The notes below the pieces were generated by a model. The model saw only the letters and a program-made list of their open reading frames with translations. It searched no databases and was not told the origin of the DNA. This document shows, one piece after another, positions 31,078 to 42,547 of a DNA stretch of 64,000 nucleotides. Source of the DNA: Gigaspora margarita. Lineage: Eukaryota; Glomeromycota; Glomeromycetes; Diversisporales; Gigasporaceae. Numbering within the stretch: the first letter of the stretch is position 1; each line of letters opens with the position of its first letter. The stretch is taken from the NCBI GenBank assembly GCA_009809945.1, contig WTPW01001262.1, forward strand, positions 1 to 64,000. The letters are read 5' to 3'. A program made the translations under genes and the position numbers.

Positions 31078-34000
31078 TTATTGGCTACTAAATATCGTAT
31101 TTGATGGTAATAGATCAATATTCCATGTAAACCAAAATTTACTTCCTTTTCCTAACTGGCTTTTAGTTTTAAATTCTCCACCATTAATTGTTACTAAATG
31201 TTTACAAATTGAAAGTCCATGTTCTATCCTATCTTGATATCTAATAATAAATTAATTTTGGATCAATACTATTGTTAACTAAAATAAAATAAATTATTTA
31301 AAATATATTTAATAAAGTAAATAATAATAAATAATTTACCTATTTCCAGTATTATGTAGTTCTATTAAAAGACAATCCTTTTTTATTGTTTGACTATAAA
31401 TATTACTATCTTTATTATTAATTCCTTTCTTTGATTTTATTGAAACATATATTACAATTTTATCTACTTTGGTAAATTTAATCCTAAATAAATAAAAAAA
31501 GTTATATAATTTGAGTAGAATATTGGTATATAATACAATTATTAAAACATAAAATAATATAAAAACATAATTACAAATTTAATAGTAAGTAAAATAAAAC
31601 TTGTTTTAGTCTATAGAATAAAAAGATAATAAAGTAAGAAATATGCAATTTTTCTGATAAAAAAGCAGTAATTAAGTACCTTATAGGATCACTTTTAATA
31701 TATCTTGGTAAATTTTTTACATCATAATTTAAAATCAATTTGACTTGTTTATTCTCTATATCCTTTATAAACAGTTTAATTACTTTCTCAAATAAGTCCA
31801 ATAAATCAAATATTGTATTTGTTGAAGTAATTTGATGTACTTTTAATTTTGCTGTATCTAACATTTTGTTAACAATAGATAAAACAAAATCAGAAGTATG
31901 TTGTATTATATTAATCATGTCTTTTTGGTCATTAGTTAAAGTTGAATGATTAAAACAAGAAATAAGTCCTGTTATTATTCCTAGAGGTGTTCGCAATTCT
32001 TGATAAGATTATAACAAATAATATTAAAATTTAGTATTATATAATTTGCAAAAACATACAATACAATAGGTTAAAGTTTAAACAGTACCATGAGAAGTGT
32101 TTGCTAATATTTGAGCTTTGGTTTTATTTGCAATAGTTTCAGCTTTTATTTGGATATCTTTTTCTATATTTTCTTCTATTAATGTTTTATAAAAAATAGC
32201 TAAACTTATTTGATTTGATATTTGTTGTAATAACTCTATTTCTGGATCAAGCCAAATAGAATTTAAAGGTCGATGTAATTTAATCCATCCCCAATAACCA
32301 TCATTCATTCTTATTCCTATAGATAACATGGAAACATTTTTGCAAGTAATAGCACAATATGTGTTTAGTGAAATTTCAATTCCAGAATTATTATTTAAGA
32401 AAGGTTGTGAATATGTGCTTTGTGAATATGAATTGATCATTTTTTCATCCTGGAATGATTTAACTATTGGTGTTATATTTTTTTGATTTTCATATAAAGT
32501 AACCAATGTACTATTTGAAGTATTTGAAGTAGATAGTTTGCATGAAATAATAAATATTCTATCACATGGCAATATGTTATAGATTGTTTTTATAATATTT
32601 GAAAGAGTTTTTATCAAATTATTTTCAGAATAAATCATTTCTGAGATTGTAAGTAGAAATTGCTTAATTGTTTCTTGTCTACACTGTTGGTGTAATATTT
32701 TACTATAAAGATTTGAGAGTTTAATATTATCACGAATATGTAATATTAATTCTTGGGAGGAAAATGGTTTTTTTAAATAATTATTTGCTCCTTTTTCATA
32801 TCCTATAATAAATAAATTAAAATAAATTTTCTTATTTTTTAAAAAAAATAAAATTCTAGAAATAAAATGTAAATAGATTACCTTTGATACTAGATTCTTC
32901 TCCAGCTTTTGCAGTTAATAATATTATAGGAATTAATTGGGTTTTTATATTAGATCTTATTGTATCCAATAACTCATATCCATTCATATTTGGCATCATA
33001 ATATCTATTAAAATTTAATAAAATTAAATAGTTAGTAGTATATAAACAATAAATTAAATAGAAATACTGTAATTAAATATTCATTTTACCACTAAGAATT
33101 AGATCTGGTAATTTGTCAAGCCTATTTAAAATTCGGATTGCATCTTGGCCATCATAAGCACAAATTACATTAAATTCTCTTAGCAAATCTGATAAATAAT
33201 TTCTATGCCAATAATAAAAAATTGAATTTATAAAAATCCTATATTAAATTATATAATAATTAAATAAAATAATGTTATCAATTATTACCGCATATCAGTA
33301 TTATCATCAACAACCAAAATTTGGTATTTTTCACTAATAATATTCAAAGAAGTATCCATGGATTCTGTAGAGAATAGAGATATGATATCATTTGATTTAT
33401 CAATATCTTCATTACAACTACTTAATAATTTTTTATTTATCATATTATCTTGTATTGAAGATGAATAATTTTGTATCCAGTGCAAGTTTTCTTCTAAATA
33501 AAGTTGCCTCCTTGAATGTTTTTGAACATTACTAATTTGATAATTTTCTTCATTATTATTGCATATTTGATTTATTGGTAAATGTTCACATCCTGTTGGA
33601 AACCAACACTTAAACGTTGTTCCTTTGTTGACTTCTGAGGTAACAGTTATATCTCCCCCATGACATTTAACGAATTCTTTAATAATAGCAAGACCAATTC
33701 CAGCACCTTCGTGACAACGAGAATTTTGAGATTCTACACGATAAAAACGATGGAATATATTTGGAAGTGTAGCTTTTGGAATACCAATACCTAAAATAAT
33801 TTATGTGAATATACTACTCATATATGCATTTAAAGATTGCAAATAATTTTTTTTTTATGAAGCAAGATTTACCGGTATCTGATACTTCAAGAACTATTAT
33901 TTTCTGGTCATTTTTATGATCCAAATATAAGTGAATGCGGATGCTTCCACTCCAAGTGTGCTTTATGGCATTTGAACCTTTAAATAAATAAAATATTAAA

Positions 34001-36213
34001 TTAATGCCTTTGTATAGTAAATTTCGTACATTTTTTTTTTTAAAAAAACTACTTACAAAGATTAAATACAATTGTCTCATACATATCATGATCTAGATAA
34101 ACTTTGACATTCTCATTCTGATTAAATTCATCTGAATTTGGAATATCAATAATGTATTCTAGATCTAATTTTCTTGTTATGTTTTCAAAATTCATAGCAA
34201 GCTCTCGAGTAAGTTTTGCTACATCTGTTTCATAAAAACGTGCTTCTAATTTGCCGGATTCTATGTTTGAAAACTATATAAAAAATTAATAAACTTTATA
34301 TAAAATTTTTAAAACCAGTTACATTATATAAATATAAATGTACCTGAAGCAAAGTATTGATAAGCTTAAATAACCGATGGGTATTACGTTGCATTATTTG
34401 AAGATATGACTTCATTTGCATATCTTTTGAACATTTATTAATTAATTCATCAAGTGGCGAAAATATTAGGGTCAACGGTGCTAATATAATGACAATATAT
34501 ATATATATATATATATTAATAAATCTATTTTTAAACGATTTCAAAAGAAAAGAATTTTATGAATTCAATATTCATTACTTTTTAATTCATGACTTATGCT
34601 TTGGAAAAACATGTCATTCTGATGATTCAGATCAGATAAAATTTTTGCACGCCTCTTTTCTTCTTCTATTGACATTCCACGGATCAAAATTCTATTCACA
34701 TAATTTAAAACCGACTAATAATTATAATTTAGACATTATTAATTAATGAAAAATTAAATATTTAAATAATTTATAATTACGTACTTTATAAAATTCCATA
34801 TACTTATCATCAAGTTTACGAAATAGATTAATGCCACAAATCAATACAGCAGATAAATTTCGTTCATTACAGAATGTAAGTTTTATTGGTAAGAGAATTG
34901 CCTGAGAATTGTCTTTTAAAAGAACTTTAATGGGTTTTTCTTCTTTCATTACAAGATTAATGGGCCAACATTCACATCTTAAGAACGAATAAGTGGACGT
35001 TGCGTATTTTACTTCCATATAAGTAACATAATCCTGATCAGAAATCTTTGTTAAATCAATCATTTCATGTGTTTCTGGGAAATAATCTGGAATGTTTCTT
35101 TTTAATTTTTCATGAACCAACTCTTCTTTACAAACTTCATCAAAGGTTGTAGCTACTAAACGAGCAACCAGAGAATTAAAGCCGGTTATTGGATTTGTAT
35201 TATTATCAATAAGATAAATTAATGCATATGGAATATCTTGATTATTTTGTAATGCTTTCATTATAATTTGGCAAGCACTTTCTAAAGATTCAGCATCTTA
35301 AAAAAACGTAAGTATGTTAATAAATATGTCGAAACTTCACATGATATTTACGAATTACTAACCGATAGTCTGACATGAAAGTTTGTTGAGAGCTTCTAAT
35401 CTTCTTTCATTCAAAACTTTTTGAGTAGATTCAGTCATTATACTAATTACACCCCAGACTGTACCATCAAATTTATAAATTGGATTATGTGAGTAGTCCA
35501 TGTATATTTCTTCTTTATAACCATCACGGGATAATTCCATGTAAAAATTTTGTTCATATATGCCTTTTCCTGATTCTCTTACTCTGAACAGATCAAGCAC
35601 AAGAAATTTATTTTACAAACTTTAAATATTATGTTAATTTTAATTCAATAAATAATTATCAAAAAATATCAAAAAAAATACCTTTCTAACTTTGTGATTA
35701 ATTCAGGCATTTCATGCCAAGTTTCAATAGCTGGTTTTATAAATGCTATTTAATTTAATAATATGAAAAAATTTAGCCGAGATTAATAATATTTGTATGG
35801 AAGTGAACTATATAACTGACCGTGAGGATGCAATGATTTCATTACTGGTATTGACGCTGTATGGATGATACGATTTTTTTATTGCATAAAAGATAAATTT
35901 ACTTAAAACAAAATAAAAAAAAATAATTAATTACCTTCATTGTATATTGTAATCCAATTTTGTCCCATAAACATATAGGTGGGAAATCCGGATTTAAAAC
36001 ATAAATCCTGAAATTCATAAATAATTATTGTAAATTTCTATAAATTCATTATATGCAACTCATGATTCTAAAAGTATAGTGAATTACCAGAATTGATTTA
36101 ATTTGAGGCTCCCATGAGTTAATAGAACCCAATGAAGTCAATGACCAATCATGATTATAAAATCTTTCAAGAAGATTTGAATTTTCATTATCGTTAACGT
36201 TGTTGTTTGTCAT
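31078..36213 (-). CDS. Hybrid sensor histidine kinase with two kinase modules (18 exons, 1246 aa)
   Basis: Exons, all GT-AG and phase-consistent: 36213-36088, 36007-35935, 35856-35821, 35745-35682, 35583-35363, 35296-34785, 34714-34579, 34480-34344, 34273-34057, 33977-33873, 33790-33289, 33202-33090, 33004-32882, 32802-32089, 31998-31680, 31610-31575, 31483-31340, 31240-31078 (3741 nt, ends TAA). Domains: PAS-like region ~20-165 (DWSLTSLGSINSW; FPTYMFMGQNWITIYN); GAF ~170-340; HisKA with SISHELKTPLT (phospho-His386); HATPase with N-box CSNAIKHT, SDTGIGIP (Asp541) and GAGIGLAII; receiver ~698-810 with VVDD, LILSDIMMPN (Asp748) and LLTAKAG; GAF ~830-1010; second HisKA, ANTSHELRTPLG (His1026); second HATPase with N-box LLLNLIKFT but G1 reduced to LHNTGN and G2 to IEHGLSICKHL. 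It would autophosphorylate and relay phosphate to a histidine phosphotransfer protein. No transmembrane segment is seen, so probably cytosolic. The second ATPase looks degenerate. No receiver follows it. Confidence 0.88.
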
Positions 36214-36716
36214 ATATATGTTACGTTGTTATAAATATGAATGAACGATAATGCTACAAAAAAAGAGTCAATAAACTGTTTAGATCAATATAATTTCTGT
36301 TCTAAATTTGCAAATGATAAAGAAATAAGTTACGTATGTATATAATTACATGTACAAAAAAAATTTTGGATGGTTTATATTATTTCCACTTATATATGAA
36401 ACTGTGGAATACGTACGTACGTTTTAGTTGGCGTTTACTTATTTTTGCAGGTAACACAACCCAAAAGGAATTTTGATTTTGTAAATAAAGTGCGTAAAAA
36501 CACAAATTTAGGGTTAGGTGGTTAACGTTAGAAACTATAGCCAATTGTATTTCTTCTTCCGCACGTGTTCGGAATTCTTGTTAGGTTGTAACGGAACAAT
36601 CAAAATTCGAACTCACTAATTGGTAATTGTCTTTTTAGGAGTTTGCACAAATAAGTAACGTGTGCATTACTAATCTTGTATAAGATTACATAAGAAATAT
36701 AAATGGATTAATTGAT
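36214..36716. other. 5' flank of the histidine kinase gene
   Basis: Contains the transcription start region of the minus-strand kinase. The sequence is less AT-skewed than the transposon tracts, with GTACGTACGT at 36412-36422 and CACGTG-like GCACGTGTT at 36561. I cannot assign promoter elements with confidence. Confidence 0.35.
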
Positions 36717-37459
36717 TTACAAATAGGGGCCCAAAATGAAAATAATTACCGATATTTGACAAATAAAGACCAAATTTATAGTTAGCTGATAAAACGGTCT
36801 AAACATAATAGCAATTGCCTCTCGTCTCGTGATTTATTAGATATTTGGAGCTATCGTTTTATATAGAATTTAAAGAACAATTGCTATATTAAATTGATAA
36901 CAAATTTTTATAATATTTATTGCGCAAATTTAGTTACATTATTAAAACGCAAAATTTTTTTTTATTTAGCATTAGAACATTAGAAATAAAACGTACATTC
37001 TAGTTTTTATTTCTATCTTTAACCGTATGTATGTGAATTATGATCGTTTCTACTATAACTACTACAAGTAACTGGTTTTCGGTGGTTTCTCTACGACTAA
37101 ATAAATGAGTTTTTCATAGCTGTCCTTTTTTGTTAGATTGTAGGTAGTAGTAAGGATTTATCATCAAAACTTGCATCTGACACGATGTTGGTTATAAGTG
37201 AATTTTTAAAAAATATGCAAGAATTTATGTTTGATAAACAATTCTACAATGTAAATATTGAATGTACATTTTTTTTTATTACGAATTCGAATTTATATTC
37301 AAACTACTAGTTGGTTATCATTTGAGTTATTGAACCACGAGATCTTTAAACGCAAAATTATTTTGGGTCCTTATTTGTAATAATTTTAAATATCGGCTGT
37401 AATTATTTTCATTTTGACCTTATTTGTAATTATTTCAATTTTGGGCCCTTATTCGTAAA
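36717..37459. mobile_element. Foldback element with TTACAAATAGGGGCCCAAAA ends
   Basis: Left end TTACAAATAGGGGCCCAAAA, then TGAAAATAATTACCGATATT; the right end carries the complements (GGGCCCTTATTCGTAAA and AATATCGGCTGTAATTATTTTCA). The right arm has a second copy of the ATTTGTAATAATT segment. About 743 bp, no coding frame. Confidence 0.7.
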
Positions 37460-38742
37460 TTCCCTTAAAGTATATAATAAAAAACATAATATACATATCA
37501 TTTGTTATCTTGACGTCAAAACTTGTAGTTTAAAATAGAATAACTTACATAATTACATAAAAAAATCAATCAAGTAATTTCTTTTTCCTTTTTAATAACC
37601 AAATTCAATCGTTTTTTGTGAAACAAAGTGTGCAACTAATGGTGAAAGCAAAAAACCTATGATTATAGGTTTCTTGATTCATTTATTTGGAAAATCTTTT
37701 GCCGCTGAGAATAAAGGATCCAGAATATATATAGTATATACTATCTTTTTAACTACATCGAAAATAGAATATTTAAATTTAAACCTTTTTACCATGTCAA
37801 ATTGAAAATTTTATTTCTCATTGGTTTCACGAAATTAATTGTAGTCACATTTATGTGCCAGATAAGCGTTACCGCAAATACACGTGAAATATAATTAAAT
37901 GTTTTTAATTAATTTTTTAATTGATATTTGTTTAATTAATTTTCTTTGCACTCAAATAATTTTTAATTTTCGTAATAATTGCATATTTATTAACATTATT
38001 TAAGAGTAGCATTTGGTGACTCTCATAAATTTACCAGTTTTTCTTAATAAGTAATCTTGCACGATCAATTTAATAATCTTACAAGAATTATACGGATTGA
38101 ATTTGTTCATTGGGATACCGATAAAATGAGATTAATGAATCAAAAATTGTAACAACGCATAATTTATAAGACAGATTATGTATTTTTTGTAAGCACATGC
38201 TTAAGGTTTATTATTAGTAATATTTTTACTTGTTACATACATTTAAAAGTGAACAAGAATTTTTTATCCAAAGTTGAAAAAAGTCGCGAAATATTTCAAC
38301 TTTTCTTTATACCGAACCAACAATCCTGTAGATAAACCTATTTTATATTAATTACATGTTCAGCTATTAATATATAATGTGTATATTTAAAAATTTAAGT
38401 TCATAATTGAATTATTGGGATTTCAAAATTAACAAATAAGTGACACATTTCGAAAATAAGTAGGAATTTTTAAATGTTGAATTATAAATCGGAAAAATAA
38501 AATAAGATTTTCTGATTTTAATTTTGAAACCACCTATTATTAATTATATTTTAAAAAAAGTTTTATATGAGTTCAATAAATTTTGTTTCACAAAAGTAGT
38601 TTGGTTAAAAATTTTGTGTTCAATATTCTCACGATAATAATTTGGCGAACAGTTTTATGAGTTCAAGGTTTTTAACGAAAAAAAGTTGAAATCAATGTTT
38701 TTCATAAAGCAGCTTGGAGATATTTTATAATTTATTTGCTAT
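37460..38742. other. Non-coding spacer
   Basis: AT-rich with no gene or clear repeat recognised on reading both strands. Confidence 0.45.
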
Positions 38743-38985
38743 AATTAATTTATTTGTAGCCCCGGCTATATGTAACCGTATTTAATAATTTCTTAATAAC
38801 TCAAATTTTACTAGGGCAACCCCTGTCGTGTTACTAAGCAAAAATGCTCATCTCGCGATTTTACTATAATTTTGACCCTAACCCTATTTTAATTCTAATT
38901 TTTAAACTCTAACCCTAGCCCTAATTTTAATTTATTTTGATAGTACGGCAACATGTAGCCCCTTGCTACAAATAAATTAATTTGT
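38743..38985. mobile_element. MITE with AATTTATTTGTAGC inverted repeats
   Basis: Left arm TAATTTATTTGTAGCCCCGG...TATGTAACCGTA; right arm complement of TAATTTATTTGTAGCAAGGG...CATGTTGCCGTA. About 45 bp of imperfect terminal repeat. The interior contains CTAACCCTA/CTAGCCCTAA strings that look telomere-like. Confidence 0.65.
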
Positions 38986-39100
38986 CAATTAAAATTTTAA
39001 CTGCTATTATTTTTTTTGTGAGATTACGTAATTTGCTCATCCAATCAGAAATGGTGGGGAAATTATTTTATGGCTTGTTTCATTTATTTTTATGATAAAT

Positions 39101-39278
39101 AGTCGCACCTCCTAAGTGTACACTCTCTAAGTGCATGCCATATGAAAAATCTCACTAAATGCACACCTCTATTTGGACTCAGGTCATAAAAAATTATATA
39201 TTTTAACCTCTCTAAATGCACACCATTTAAGTGTACTTTTTATTATGGTCCCGAGGGGGTGTACTTAAGGGTGCGACT
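39101..39278. mobile_element. MITE with AGTCGCACC inverted repeats
   Basis: Left end AGTCGCACCTCCTAAGTGTA; right end complement of AGTCGCACCCTTAAGTACAC. Internal CTCTCTAAGTGCA/CTCTCTAAATGCACACC repeats. Flanking T(A)-rich sequence is compatible with a TA target. About 178 bp, non-coding. Confidence 0.7.
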
Positions 39279-39652
39279 GTATAATCTTTTAGTTGATTAC
39301 ATTATGCATAATTTATGTAAGCAATTAATTTTTCTGCAAAACCGAGAATTTTTAGAGAGGTCCACTAAAACGATAATAATAATCGACATGCTGCATAAAT
39401 TGTGTTCTTGATGTCTATATACTAACCGTTAACTGCAACATACAACTAACTTAAAACACATCAAGAAGAATGCATCAGTTTCGTTTCGAACTTTAACAAA
39501 CTCTCTTAAATTGTGAAACGCGATTTAGCCAATTTTGGTATATTAATTACATTAGAGTTAGGTATGATATTATAGGTTTATACAAAGATCAAAATATTAT
39601 TATTATAAATCACCTCCTCGATTTTTTGTTAAGTTCCAAGGTGGGTTTAGAT

Positions 39653-39658
<6 letters not shown>

Positions 39659-39693
<35 letters not shown>
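39659..39693. repeat. Poly-T tract
   Basis: Thirty-five T in a row, followed by CGCTTCATGGGC. Probably an antisense retroposon tail; no matching target duplication was found. Confidence 0.6.
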
Positions 39694-39811
39694 CGCTTCA
39701 TGGGCTGATCCGGATTCATCAAAATTTAATAATTGAATGAATCTGCCCAGTTTTAAGGACCTCGGGTGCATCTAAATACCCAACAGCTTGCATAATGTTC
39801 TAATGATGATC

Positions 39812-41410
39812 TAGCAAGTTTGGCCAATCAAATTAATTACAAGTTGGCATCCACGTAAAATATTTCTTTTTTTTTTAATTTTCGACAAAGTTTTCTAAAT
39901 GGCCATCTAATGTTGTTAGCCGAAATTATTTGAGCTTGTAGAAATATTTCGACATTTGATATTTAGTCTGCCGAAATTCTAAAATAATGTCGAAATTCTA
40001 AATTATGCCGAAATGTCTAAATAATGTCGAAATTTCTAAATTAAAAAAAAATATATATAAACATATTTATTAGCAAGTGTTCGACTTGTTTATTTTGTAG
40101 ATTTCACGCTATATTAAAGTATATTTGATCCGAAAACGGTTACTTGCCTCTATCAATCAGGTTTGAATCTGTTGTACTGTATTGCTTCAAAGCTTAAATC
40201 AGTCTATTTGATATATATTGTAAATCATAGACATTTAGTCATATATTATTTATTTAGTCAACTATTTAGACATTTAATCAATTAGAATTTCGATATTTCG
40301 GCAAAAAATAATGTCATTTCGAAATATATTTCGACATAAAATTATCTAAATATTTGACTAAATAGTTTATTTCGACTAACAACATTATGGCCATCTAAAA
40401 CAAATTTGACAAAAAATTTTTTATTTTAATTATATGAACATGTAGACTCTGAATAAAAAAAAAATTTATGAAATTTGATTTAGTGGTCATCGAGAAAACT
40501 TTGCTCAAAGTTATAAAAATCTACAGAACAACGGAAGACTGTAGTGCAGTCCGAGTTTTTTTATTTCCTGTTAGCTGTATATTGTTTTTTGTTTCGTTGT
40601 TTTACGTGTAATAATTTAAAGCTTAACATAAATAAAGAGCAAGGTCTCGGTTATAGAACCTAAAACCTAAAAAAAAAAAAAAAAAAAAAAATCCTTTAAG
40701 CAAAATCTGTATTATCTTTCAATAGTTTAAGCAAAATCTGTATTATCTTTCAATAGTTTTTTTAAAGAACTTTTTAAGTTTTTTAAAATCCTGAGCAAAA
40801 CTTTCTTGACAATCACTTGATCAAATTCGATGAAATTTTTTTTATTTCAATTCTACGAATGTGTAAAATTGAAATAAAAAGTTTCGTTGAATTTTTATCA
40901 GGTGGTTATTGAGAAAACTTTGCTCAAAATTTAGGAAAAAATGTCACGCTTATCAATATAATAACTGCGCTTAAAATTTTTTAAGACTTTGAGCGATATT
41001 TTCTTGACAATCACCTGATAAAAATTTAATAATTTTCTTTTTATTTCATTTATACACATTCATAGAATTAAATTCAGAAAAAATTTCATCGAATTTGATC
41101 AAGTGGTTGTCAAGAAAACTCACTCAGGGTTTTATAAAATTAAAAACGCTTTAAAAAAACTATTGATAAACGACACAGATTTGGTTTAATCTTTAATCAA
41201 AGTTTTCTCGATGATCTCTAAATCAAATTTGATAATTTTTTTTTTAATTCAGATTCTACATGTTCATGTAATTAAAATAAAAAAATTTTTGTCAAATTTT
41301 TATTTGGCGGCTAAAATCGAGAAACTTTGTTAAAAATTAAATAATAAAAATGGAAGAAATTGTTTACGTGGATGCAAACTTGTAATTAATTTGATTGGTC
41401 GAGCATGCAT
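39812..41410. repeat. Large inverted-repeat element holding four tandem hairpins
   Basis: The outer arms match over about 50 bp: GGCCAATCAAATTAATTACA...GCATCCACGTAAA at 39825-39860 and its complement at 41360-41405. Between them lie four hairpins of one kind: 39880-40510 (split by the insertion at 39911-40384), 40792-40933, 40970-41146 and 41190-41340. Each arm reads GAGCAAAGTTTTCTTGACAA then ATCAAATTCGATGAAATTTT toward an apex with TTCTACATGTTCATG-like sequence. The same unit forms the array at 51380-51920. Confidence 0.75.
39911..40384. mobile_element. Element with TGTTGTTAGCCGAAAT ends inside hairpin 1 of the array
   Basis: Begins TGTTGTTAGCCGAAAT and ends with the complement of TGTTGTTAGTCGAAAT. 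The 12-bp string atggccatctaa precedes it (39899-39910) and follows two bases after it (40387-40398). Removing one copy restores a hairpin arm matching its neighbours. CGAAAT/ATTTCG motifs repeat inside. A 10-14-bp duplication would fit a Mutator-type event. Confidence 0.72.
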
Positions 41411-41516
41411 ATTATTTGTCTGTAGTAGCGAAAAAAAATTTCATTTCTAAAAATTTCTGACTTTTCCATTTTATATTTTTTTTGTCGGCCCAGATTAATT
41501 GATAATCACTATGTTA

Positions 41517-41658
41517 CAGTGATGGTAAATGACCTGGTCATTTGCCTTTTTTTCAAATGACCTAGGTCATTTCAGACTAAAATTCATAATAAAATTGAGG
41601 TCATTTGAGGTCATTTGAGGTCATTTGAAGGTCATTTGAAGGTCATTTACCATCACTG
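41517..41658. mobile_element. hAT-type MITE (142 bp)
   Basis: Perfect 18-bp inverted ends CAGTGATGGTAAATGACC and a perfect 8-bp duplication, ctatgtta (41509-41516; 41659-41666). GGTCATTTGA repeats five times inside. Same family as the larger element at 52088-53176. Confidence 0.93.
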
Positions 41659-41764
41659 CTATGTTACCCACAGTTAAATTAATATAACTTTATGATATAT
41701 TCTTAAAACTTGCTGAAGTGGGCTCTTTAAATTAAGTAAAATATTTCTGCTGTATCGAAAATGA

Positions 41765-42025
41765 AATAGGAAAAGGTTGAAATTGTTACAAAACATTGCT
41801 TCCGATCTCTAAGCACTTCATTATGTGAATTTTATTCATCGCGATTTGCAAAGTTGCAATAAATTATAAGATAATGCATATATCGCAGATTTAAGATTTT
41901 CACAAGAAACTTAAGAATACTATTTATGGTGTCATTCCATAAGTTGCACCCGAAATCCTACAAGAAAATCCATATACAAAAACGTCAGTTATATACGGTC
42001 TTGGTGTTATAATGCAGAAATCTCA
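41765..42025 (+). pseudogene. Tyrosine-kinase-like protein kinase fragment
   Basis: In the plus frame: KLLQNIASDL*ALHYVNFIH, then RDLQSCNKL*, then DNAYIADLRFSQET*, and after a one-frame shift YGVIP*VAPEILQENPYTKT, then SVIYGLGVIM. These are the catalytic HRDL...N, the DFG (here DLR), and the APE segment of the kinases commonly called TKL in these fungi. Four stops and a frameshift kill it. Upstream ATP-binding lobe and downstream C-lobe were not found. Stops such as TAA for TAT and AGA for GGA suggest single-base decay. Confidence 0.78.
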
Positions 42026-42256
42026 AATGGTCAAAGAGTGATCCATTAAAATAATAACCAAAAGCTAATGAAATTAATTTCGAAATTAGAAATGGATGGA
42101 CAAATAAACTCACGAGACAATAATGGAATTAAAGAACAAATTTCAAATTCTGCTTTATTAAATAAGTTTACTACAGTATTATCAAAAGAGATAATTCTAA
42201 CGAAGCATATATTAGTAATTTCATTAATGATACAAATAATACGTACTTGTTATTGG

Positions 42257-42364
42257 CCATGTTGTTGATGATAACTGATTATTCACTAGGACACTGTGCT
42301 TATGATGTGACCAAAGGGCACGGTGTCTGCTGTGAAGAAATCAGCGATTATCGTTAACAACATG
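42257..42364. repeat. Imperfect hairpin (108 bp)
   Basis: Left arm CATGTTGTTGATGATAACTG...GGACACTGTGC; right arm GCACGGTGTC...CGATTATCGTTAACAACATG. May be a small MITE inserted next to the kinase fragment. Confidence 0.55.
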
Positions 42365-42377
42365 ATCAACAACTACA

Positions 42378-42547
42378 TTATTGTACATTTCTGACGTAAG
42401 CACCTAGCCATTTTCTGCATCTTATTGAGTCATTTCTAAATGTTCACCTCCGATCGGAGGTGAACAAAGTTTGTGTATCATGTATTAGAATTGACCCAAT
42501 AACATGCATGAAAATGGCTAGGTGCTCACATAAGAAGTGTACAATAA
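42378..42547. mobile_element. MITE with perfect central palindrome (170 bp)
   Basis: Left arm TTATTGTACATTTCT then GTAAGCACCTAGCCATTTTC; right arm complementary (GAAAATGGCTAGGTGCTCAC...AAGTGTACAATAA). At the centre TTCACCTCCGA is followed directly by its complement TCGGAGGTGAA. Non-coding. Confidence 0.7.

Noticed and set aside
39812..41410. CRISPR-like array
   Set aside because: Repeats are self-complementary hairpins of 150 bp without regular unique spacers, in a eukaryotic transposon context, and no cas genes are near.
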